Below are positions 56,391 through 64,000 of a DNA stretch of 64,000 bases, one piece after another. The notes beneath the pieces were generated by a model, which worked only from the letters and a program-made list of their open reading frames with translations, did not search any database and had not been told where the DNA came from. Source of the DNA: Chloranthus sessilifolius. Lineage: Eukaryota > Streptophyta > Magnoliopsida > Chloranthales > Chloranthaceae. Location of the stretch: the NCBI GenBank assembly GCA_021018995.1, contig CM037588.1, positions 91,362,765-91,426,764 on the forward strand, written 5' to 3'. Position 1 is the stretch's first letter. Every line of letters begins with the position of its first letter. Both the position numbers and the translations under genes were made by a program.

Positions 56391-57891
56391 ATGGCTTTGT
56401 ATGACCATGGACCTGCTTCACGATCCCGCCTCTTAGGTGGGGTCCGGGATATTTATACTTCCCTCCTTCGGTGTAGGGCCCAACTTTCTGAAACATTGGC
56501 TTGATAGCTTGAATGAGAGCGAGCTTGTAGGTTTGGCTCAACTTGAGCTTGCTCGTCTCTCCTCTTTTCTCAATGTTCCTCTGTTTTGGGATCTTATCCA
56601 TGTGGCGGTTTCTCATTGGGATGCGGAAACCCATGTCCTCCATTTTAGGACCCATGAGCTGACTCCAACACTTGAACTCGCTATTTTGTTGGGTCTGAGG
56701 TTACATCGTGGCCTTGCTAAGGTGGTACCAAAATTGGACTATGCTAAGATCGTTTACATGATTTTAAGTTTGAAGAAAGGTGAGTATGAGAAGAGCTTTG
56801 CCGGCGGGCCCACCAGGTGTTCGGTGACATTCCTCAGAGAAATTTTTGGCAATGAAAGCTTACGAAAGTTGCCAACCAGAAATATTCATAACGTGAATGC
56901 TTTCGGCCTTTGCCTTCTTTCGAAAGTCCTTTTTTACACCGAGAGTTTCTCTCTTGCACTCTGTGACGTGTTGGGGGTGCTTGAAAAGGGCCACTCTATT
57001 GTGCATTTTTGTGTTGGTCGAGCTTTACCGTGGACTTGATGCCTTTGCCTTAGGCAAGGTGGGGTGCTTCCGGGGATGCCCTATTCTTCTTCATGTCTGG
57101 CTTGGGGAGCACCTTGGTATTTTGGAATCCTTGCCCCGCTTCTATGTGGTGTGAGGGGAGGTTCTAGATGCTTTCTGGGTCGATGTTTCAGGTTTCCTCA
57201 GAAGAATACACGCGAGATGTGCCTTTGGTTGATCGAGGCTGAGCTTGTATGGAGGCTTCCATGGCTTGACGGGACCTTCCCGATAGTTCAATCTTGAGAT
57301 CATGAGGGAATCACCCTTCTAGGTTTGACTAGAAGTACCCATTATTTCCCATCTCGGGTGCTACGACAATTCAGCTGTGTTCAGCAGGTGCCTGGTACAA
57401 CAAGACCTCCCCTATGTGGCTTGATTTTCTCTCGAGGGTCTTCTGGGGATTTGGACAGGATAGCCGCTCTTTGGGAAATGCATTAGTCATTGCATATGTG
57501 TGATTTGGAGCAATGAAATTTTCTTTTGACCTCTCCAGAGTATGATGCTTGGTTACTATCTGAGAGACCTTCTATACGTAGACCGGATCAGGTAGAGAGC
57601 AACGATCTGGATGGGCCCTGGCTGAAGAAGGAAGTTGTACTTCGAACCTCGATTGAGCTGATGGTAGATGAGAAACGGGTATTGCACGAGCATTTAGAGA
57701 AAGAGCAAGTTAGGATTGGTGCAGCGTAGACGAGAGCCGATGTTGCAGAGTGTGAGGTCCTTCGCCTAGAAGAAATTTTGAGCGACGTTCTTGGCCATAC
57801 TAATGATTCCTGAAAGTGGTACAAGGGTCTCCATGGATGACAGATCGGAATGCTCATGAAGATGCTTTATGTGCACAAATTCGTTCCTTGA
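56391..57891 (+). pseudogene. DUF7745-like ORF of element B, antisense to pol
   Basis: Starts ATG-GCT at 56391 (MALYDHGP), shifts frame by 56437, then reads FLKHWLDSLNESELVGLAQL, HWDAETHVLHFRTHELTPTL, GGPTRCSVTFLREIFGNESL, with another shift near 57010 (VELYRGLDAFALGKVGC) and back (CLWLIEAELVWRLPWLDGTF). The end has HYFPSRVLRQFSCVQQVP and EKRVLHEHLEKEQVR, then degenerates to TGA 57889-57891. Equivalent to 13282-11915 in A. It has no introns in either copy, unlike the neighbouring PMD gene. Confidence 0.75.
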
Positions 57892-58115
57892 AGCACGATC
57901 TGGGCCCGATGACCTAGTCATGCACATACTTTTTGTACATATCAAATACCATAGGAAGGGGCATAAGAACCACTAACAGATATCTTTTTGGTATATATTT
58001 TTGATGTTTCGGTCTCTTTTTCAATTTTGTAAAGGTAAAGTGTTGGGTGCCACTCTGATTATCTTTTTGAGATGTAGTGTAAGCAAAATAAAAAATGACA
58101 AGAGTAGAACTTTAT

Positions 58116-58123
58116 ATATACAC

Positions 58124-58168
<45 letters not shown>
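58116..58168. repeat. (TA)n microsatellite
   Basis: Nearly pure TA repeat between the DUF7745-like ORF and the hairpin array of B, in the position of the TATATA runs near 11650 in A. Confidence 0.9.
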
Positions 58169-58488
58169 ATGCCTTAACAATGAGACTAAGTAACTACCCT
58201 ATCCCATTTTGAGCATAATTGAACCTGTTCATGAGGTCGGACCTAAGCGAGGTTCAGAATTTTTACCAAGGTCAGAACAGCCATCCCTTTGGATCAAATT
58301 AACCTTTCTATCCTTACCTCGGGTCATGCATTTGACGGTGCGGTTATGAATATATACCTGAATCGGACCCGATCTGAGATAACATGAGCGGCCTAATTGA
58401 AGACCAGATAACCGAAAAGTACAATCAAATGAGTAACCGATTTTTTTCTCTTCTTCTTTCTCTTTTTCTTTTGTTAAAAACATTTTTT

Positions 58489-58675
58489 ACTTAACACCCA
58501 AGATGGGTTTTTTCCATGCCCGTTATCGCCTCTTTTTTACCCGTAGCGCCCTTTCAGGTTTTCGCCACGTCCATAGGTATGCATTTTTACCCCAAGCGCC
58601 TTTTCAGGTTTTCACCTAGTCCACAAAATGTCACTCTTTTTATCCGTGGCACCCTTTCTAGTTTTCACCACATCC
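58489..58675 (-). repeat. Array of four hairpins downstream of integrase (B)
   Basis: Read on -, the units match A in order: TGTGGTG/TGCCACG, CTAGGTG/CGCTTGG, CGTGGCG/CGCTACG and a decayed fourth (CATGGAAAAAACCCATCTTG). Unit 2 keeps full pairing with G-U wobbles, and its inner stem CCT-GAAA-AGG pairs where A has CTC-GAAA-GGG. Unit 4 keeps the distinct CCC-ATCTT-GGG tip seen in A. The array lies between integrase and the antisense ORF, as in A. Confidence 0.78.
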
Positions 58676-59326
58676 ATTTTGCTTTGAGCTTGTATTTTCT
58701 TTTTCTTTCCTTTTAAATTATTTTTTCAAAGACCACGGCATGAACATTGATTCCGTCGTAGCTGGCTAGATAGAGTTTTTTATTGTCTCTCAGCTTGGCT
58801 TGTGCTGACTTAACGGATATTGTGACTGCTCGTAGACCTTAAAGAGGGCTTTTCTTCAGGGATGTATCGTGACATGGGTTAAAAGGGATAGGTTAGAAAT
58901 TTTGAAGGTGCTCTCGGTTTCAAAGGTTTTTCTTGATTGGGTTCCAGCTATTGCATTACACTTTTTCCTTGGGGGTATTTAATTGTACATGCCCCATAAT
59001 TTTCTATCTCTTTTATCTTCTATATATATTTTTTTCTTTGGCTTTCTTTTCAGACATCCTCTTTTTGGGTTTTTTACTTTTTTGAGTTTTTTGGATTTTA
59101 ATGGTAACTCTTTTTCTTTTTTTGTTTAGTATATACACTTTTTCTTTCTTTTTTTCCTGGGGAGGGGTTTATGAAAGAAAGGCTAATGGCTCAATGAGTG
59201 TCGCAAACGGTATGAGTATTCAGGGAAGCTTTTTGGCTACTTGGCTTTGAAATGATGGCCTCTTTTTATGGGGTCCTTAAGCACCCACGTATCTATTTTT
59301 ATCAATACTTACCTTGCCGTGGGAGA
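58676..59326 (-). other. Post-integrase spacer of element B
   Basis: T/C-rich on + (A/G-rich on the element's sense strand), as in A. No coding signal. The 61-bp minisatellite of A is absent. Confidence 0.6.
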
Positions 59327-60470
59327 CTAGGAGTAGAATCTGCATATGTATCCAGCGTTGATTGGCTCAAGAAAGTGATCTCTGCCCATGGTGGCAAGGC
59401 GGAGCGCGTATCCAGGGAGGACCTCTCTGATGATGTAGGGCTTTGCCCAGTTGGGCTTGAATTTCCCTCTTGGATTAGCGTGGAGAGAAGGGCAAATATT
59501 TTTGAGTACCGTGTCGCCCACTTTCAAATCTCAATCGCGAACCCACTTATTATAAGCATGTGTGATTCTTCCTTGATATATCTAGGTGTGGCACAAAGCT
59601 TGGAGCCTCTTCTCATCGATTAGGCTCAATTGTTCGAAATGTGCCCTTTCTCTTTTGGCCTCTGACAGGTCAAACTTGATGAGGATGCAGAGGGAGGGTA
59701 CTTTGACCTCAACTGGTAGCACAACCTCAATTCCATACACAAGGGAGAACAGTGTTGCCCCCTATAGCGGTATGGATCGATGTCCGATATGCCTATAGTG
59801 CAAATGGTAATATTTTACTCCAATCTCGATAGGTGACAACCATCTTCTCAAGGATGCAGACAACTATTTTGTTAGCAGTTTCTACAGCTCCATTGGTTTG
59901 CGACTGATATGGTGACAAGTGGTGATGTTTGATCTTGTACTACTCGCATAAGGCTCTAATGCACTTATTCACAAAATTGGTATCATTATCCATGATGATG
60001 TCCTTGGGTATGCCAAATCAGCAAACAATATTATTCTTGATAAACTTCTTGACATGGGTGGCAGTGATATTGGTGTAAGATGCCAGCTCTACCTATTTGG
60101 TGAAGTACTCGATTGCGATGAGGATGAACCGATGCCCATTAGAAGCTTTCAGATTGATTTTCTCAACAACATTGAGGCCCTAGGTGGCAAATGGTGAAGG
60201 AGTGGTCATGCTGTATAGATTAATAGTAGGGGCATGTATCAAACTGAAGTGTTCTTAGCATTTTTATCACTTTTGAACATGTTTACAATAGTCAGTTTCC
60301 ATGGTGGTCCAGAAATACCTTGCCGTAAGATCTTTTTAGCAAGCATGTGTCCATTGACGTGTGCCCCACATACTTCTTCATGGATTTCCTTTACGATATT
60401 GGCTACCTCGCTTTCAGTTAGGCACCTGAGTAGGATATTGTTATATGATCATTTGTAGAGGCACTCGCTA
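59327..60470 (-). pseudogene. Integrase of element B
   Basis: The C-terminal part is readable in one frame (59527-59327: MKVGDTVLKNICPSLHANPR, REVLPGYALRLATMGRDHF, INAGYICRFYS). The zinc motif (EIHEEVCGAHVNGHMLAKKI) is in the frame of 60449 upward. The catalytic core between (59530-60250) matches A at DNA level but is broken by many frame shifts. Dead copy. Confidence 0.85.
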
Positions 60471-61180
60471 AAGATGACGTAATTCGCCGCTAAATGTTGG
60501 ATGGTCCACCTGTTCGTGTTGGACATACCTTCAGGGAAAGCTTGAGTTTTGAGGAAATTCTTGATATCTGAGAACCATGAAGGCTCATCATCTAACTTTA
60601 TAGTTCCCTCAATCTGGAGGCAGAAGGCAGGCTCGTTTCTTTGTCCAATCATGATAGGCTTTAATTCCACATCATATGGAATTTTGACCATTGATGCCAA
60701 TGTTGCTAGTGCATCGGCAAAGCGATTTCTTACTAGCAGGACATAAGAGAATGTAACATCATCGAAATATGCAATTAGATTTTCCAAATGCTCATGGTAC
60801 GGGATTAGCTTCTCATCTTTCATCTTCCAATCTCCATTGGTTTGGCATATGATCAGCTGTGAGTTGCTGAATACCTTAAGGTGAGTTATGTTTAGATCTA
60901 GAGTTGCTTGTAATCTAGCTACGTAGGCTTCGTATTCAGCCATGTTGTTGGTGCAGGGGAAATTGAGCTTGATGGAGACTGGTACATGGGACCCTTTTGG
61001 TGAAATTAGAATAGCGCCAACTCCTTGACCTTCGACATTTGATTCCCCGTCGAAGTGCATTACTCAGGACTCTTCTGTCTCGTCTGTAATGTCCTTTGTC
61101 ATGAACAAGATATCCTCATTAGGAAATTTAGTTCTCAAAGGCTCAAAATCAGGTAAAGGATTCTAAGCAAGATGATCAAT
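60471..61180 (-). pseudogene. Second RNase H (aRNH type) of element B
   Basis: The best preserved part of B's pol (one frame 61060-60449): MHFDGESNVEGQGVGAIL, NNMAEYEAYVARLQATLD, VFSNSQLIICQTNGDWK, NRFADALATLASMVKIPY. Where A and related elements have G-D-S, B has S-N-S, so one catalytic Asp is lost. Upstream QKSIKG and HLA mark the junction to the first RNase H (stops present). Confidence 0.85.
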
Positions 61181-62400
61181 GAGTGCTTACCCCTTGATTG
61201 ACTTTTGCGTGACATATGTGATCTCGAACTATGATAAGAGAAGCTGCCAGTGTGTGTTTCGCCCAGTAAGAGCCGTGTTTTCAAACAAGTACTTCAACAG
61301 ATCTATTCGTGCCAAAAGGAGAACTGCTTGAGATAGCAAGTAGTGACAGAGTCTCTATGTAGCCCATACGAGAGCCAGGCATGCTTTCTCCAGATGAGAA
61401 TAGCGTGTCTCGTAATCAGTAAATTTCTTGCTCAGGAAATAAATGACCTACTCTCTTCATCTGGTTTCATCATGTTGCCCTAGGACACATCCTAGCAAAA
61501 ATTTTGTTGTGGAGAGGTACATCAAGAGTAGTCTCTCGGGTTCTGGTGGTACCAAAACTGGCGAGTAGAGAAGATAACCTTTGATTTTATTGAATGATGC
61601 TTGACAATCGTCATTCCATTCAACAGGTGAGTCTTTCCTCAATAACTTGAAGATCGGCGTGTAGATAGGAGTTAATTATGCAATGAATCGACTGATGTAC
61701 TGCATTCTGCCCAAGAAACCTCTTACCTCTTTCTCGATAGATGGTGGAGACATTTCAACGATGGCTTTCACTTTGATTGGGTCAACCTCGATGGCTCTCC
61801 TGCTGACGATGAAGCTTAGTAGCTTTCCTGACATCGCGCCGAATGCATAATTTTACGGGTTTAGATGTAGCTTGTATTTCCTTAGTCTTTCAAATAGCTT
61901 TTGGAGATTTACCAAATGATCACCTCCTCTCTCTTGAGACTTGGCTATCATGTCATCAACACACACCTCAATTTATCTGTGCATCATGTCATAGAATAAT
62001 GCTATCATCGCCCTTTGATATGTTGCCCCAACATTCTTTAATCCGAATGGCATGACCCAGTAGCAGAAAGTTCCCTAAGGAGTGATGAACGTTGTCTTTT
62101 CTCGATCTGCCTCTACCATGTTGATCTGATTGTAATCAGAGAAGCTGTCCATGAATGAGAGCATCCTGTGTCTGACAGTATTATCGACCAAGATGTCGAT
62201 GTGTGGTAAAGGGAAGTCATCCTTCAGGCTCACTTTATTCAGATTTTGGAAATCGATGCACATGCGAACCTTTCTATCCTTCTTTGGTACTGGGACGATG
62301 TTGGCTAACCATTGTGGGTATTTAGAGACCATAAGAAATCTGGTATTGTACTGCTTGATGACCTCATCCTTTACTCTCAACATCCATTCTAATTAGAAAT
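61181..62400 (-). pseudogene. Reverse transcriptase and first RNase H of element B
   Basis: Landmarks on -: MVSKYPQWLANIVPVPKKDR, MCIDFQNLNKVSLKDDFPLP, FMDSFSDYNQINMVEADREK, MPFGLKNVGATYQRAM, then IEVCVDDMIAKS (Cys replaces Tyr of YVDD; both Asp kept), KEVRGFLGRMQYISRFIA, VEWNDDCQASFNKIKGYL, YFLSKKFTDYETRYSHLEKA. Unlike A, the LEKACLALVWAT block is retained. Stops and frame changes occur near 62075, 61950, 61680 and 61440. Confidence 0.88.
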
Positions 62401-63624
62401 GCCTCAATTTCTGCTTGACAGACTTCGCATCAGGATATAGTGGAAGCTAATGCTCGACCAAATCAGTGTTCAAACCAGGCATGTCCTCGTATGACCATGT
62501 GAAGACATCTTGTTATGACCGAAGGAAATCAATCATGCTTATTCATTCCTCGAGAGATAGCTACGTTCCGATCTTAGTGATTCTAGGAACCTCCTCTATG
62601 CCCAGATTGACATCTTCAGTTTCTTCAATGATCAGGGTAGGGCCAAGCTCAAAATCGACATACCGTTCAAGGAGCTCATTGGGGGGACTCTTCGACTAAG
62701 TCCTCGCCATCCAGATCAGTGACTCCTACTTCTTGTATTTCTACAGGAAAGAGTTTGATTTCACATTGGAAGGGTTTTTTAATTGAGGCATCCATTTCTT
62801 TAGGAATTTTAAAAGACAATATTTTTGGACTTTTTTACATTTTTTCTATTTTTTATGGTTTCCTTTTTCTTCAGAGATGGGCCCTTGGCAAGGCAAATCT
62901 CTATACACACATGGTATTGCCCGCGAAGGGCTAATCTCTCTTTTATAGGTTATTTTTTTTGGGAAGTTGGTGCCCTATTTATGGCCATTTGACACTTCCA
63001 GAATGAGGGACATTGAAGCCCAGTTCCTCACCTGAGGTGTTACACCTTTACCTGGTCTTATGGAGTGAGCTGATTGAGCTGGCTTTTAAGGGTCAGCCTC
63101 CATCATATTTACCCTTGGTTCATCCGGGATTTGGTCCTCGAACGTTAGCATGAGCTTGGGGCGGCTTAGGACCTGTTGTTGTATGGGCGGGGGTACTTCC
63201 TCCTCGAAGAGTGACAAGGAGGCCAAGTCTATCTCAATTTTTTAGGGAATGATTTGAGGATTGGTTTGGTGGATAGCCACTGATTTATACGAGGTCAACT
63301 ATGTTGCCCCATTTTGGTCAATTTTGATTACCCCTGTGCTCAAGAATGTGCTTTGGATGTGAGGCCACGATCAAGGTTTATCTTCTAGGTGTATCCCCCT
63401 GAATTTGGCCACGGTAATGGTTTGAGCCTTCTCCTTAGCCTCCTGGACTTCTTCTTTGGTAGCCTTGTAGCCTAAGCTGAATTTGACTCCCTTGGCTTTA
63501 ATAAGGTCTCTTCTTCCTTGTAAGTGAAGACCCAACCCTTTGCATTTTTATAACCCAATTTTTGGAGTATTGCTACTGACGCGACCATTCCTCCTCCGGC
63601 TTTTGAAGTGACCTTTCTAATAGG
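62401..63624 (-). pseudogene. Protease-RT linker of element B
   Basis: Matches A's 5580-6830 on the element's sense strand. The segment corresponding to KFGLGYRPREEE (near 63470, KFSLGYKATKEEV) and the stretch before RT with the acidic SLIGEDL-type end are recognisable but out of frame. T-rich interruptions at 62825-62870 and 62945-62965 match the A-rich interruption in A (6411-6530), so that feature is ancestral. Confidence 0.65.
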
Positions 63625-64000
63625 CTATGGTGCCACTGTTGATACATCATACTGGAAGTAGTGGAGATCCGTGTCCTCAATTGTGTGTGGCAAGTCCAAC
63701 ACTTTAAGATTCTCGATGTTGTGCGTGACCTTTTCTCCTTCCTCCTGTCCTTCGCCCAAAATGGTAATGACCTTCTGATCTGATATGAACCTGAGTCTTA
63801 GATGCACGGTCGAATGTATTGTCCCAATTTTGTGTAACCACAGGCGCCCTAGCAATAAATTGAAGGTGGATTTGATTTCCATGACTTAGAATGGGATGGA
63901 CATGGTCATTGGCCCAATGGTGAGCTCAAGATCGACTTCTCCTACTATCTCCCTCCTTCTGTTATCAAATCATCTTGCACTTGTTCTGGGGGCCTTAATG
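63625..64000 (-). pseudogene. Protease C-terminal part of element B
   Basis: Reads RRFDNRRREIVGEVDLELTI, MEIKSTFNLLLGRLWLHKIG and RFISDQKVITILGEG, matching A's protease end. The active-site segment lies outside the window. Confidence 0.8.

Larger units (their letters stand above)
50353..64000 (-). mobile_element. Tat-lineage retrotransposon B, same family as A, mirror orientation
   Basis: Read on -: protease (from 64000), RT, RNase H, second RNase H, integrase (to 59327), hairpin array (58675-58489), two genes on the opposite (+) strand (DUF7745-like 56391-57891, PMD 53252-55635), 3' zone, PPT hairpin, 3' LTR (51563 down to 50353, cut by LTR I). The gene order equals that of A. The 5' part lies beyond the window. 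Pol has many stops and frame shifts. Confidence 0.88.

Noticed and set aside
3809..64000. A and B as the two arms of one giant inverted repeat or one composite element
   Set aside because: They carry different palindromes, different catalytic losses and different insertions, so they are two independent insertions of one family.

Overview
This window looks like intergenic nuclear DNA of a large, retrotransposon-rich flowering-plant genome, probably a eudicot; the species cannot be named from sequence alone. Nearly everything supportable belongs to nested, decayed Ty3/gypsy LTR retrotransposons of the Tat and Athila lineages plus solo LTRs. I recognised no intact single-copy host gene, tRNA, rRNA or CRISPR. 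Letters A to J are local labels.

Layout. (1) 1-3808: 3' end of an Athila-like element F on + (end of an ORF, noncoding 3' region, polypurine tract, 3' LTR). (2) 3809-23755: Tat element A on +, 5'-truncated: gag tail, protease, RT, RNase H, second RNase H and integrase (3.8-10.0 kb), an array of RNA-like hairpins, a 61-bp minisatellite, then two genes on the OPPOSITE strand (a DUF7745-like ORF, 13.3 to 11.9 kb; an intron-bearing plant-mobile-domain [PMD] gene, 16.4 to 14.0 kb), a 3' noncoding zone split by solo LTR H (target duplication GACAC), and the 3' LTR. (3) 23760-33603: Athila-type element E on -, carrying gag-protease plus a 'putative plant transposon protein' ORF with its own promoter, and no RT or integrase. 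E is inserted in the gag of an older Athila element G (33604-39240, -), whose LTR is itself split by insert J. (4) 39241-47950: region D, a third, divergent, many-exon PMD gene on -, with remnants of further small genes, motif arrays and tandem repeats. (5) 47951-50352: LTR I, homologous to H and inverted. (6) 50353-64000: Tat element B on -, the same family as A in mirror orientation: LTR, PMD gene (+), DUF7745-like ORF (+), hairpin array, then pol on -.

The most interesting system is regulatory. Each element carries a cluster of a short CpG-containing motif, often a perfect palindrome, in its LTR, and repeats the SAME motif upstream of each internal gene. A uses GCGTATATAATATATACGC at three places (LTR, PMD promoter, DUF7745 promoter). 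B uses TGCGTGTATATTATACACGC at the same three places. E uses TTTCGATAGG in its LTR and before its extra ORF. D shares GCGCGTGATCAAG between two promoters. Homologous LTRs H and I hold unrelated palindromes at the same offset. So position is conserved while the motif changes, in concert within an element. This resembles the recognition-motif turnover known for VANDAL/VANC anti-silencing systems and suggests that the extra proteins (PMD, DUF7745-like, PF20167-like) bind their own element's motif. That last step is inference.

Two further signals are structural: four tandem hairpins with GNRA-type tips downstream of integrase, showing compensatory changes within and between A and B, and a 34-nt hairpin exactly 10 nt before the 3' LTR of both, also with a compensatory change.
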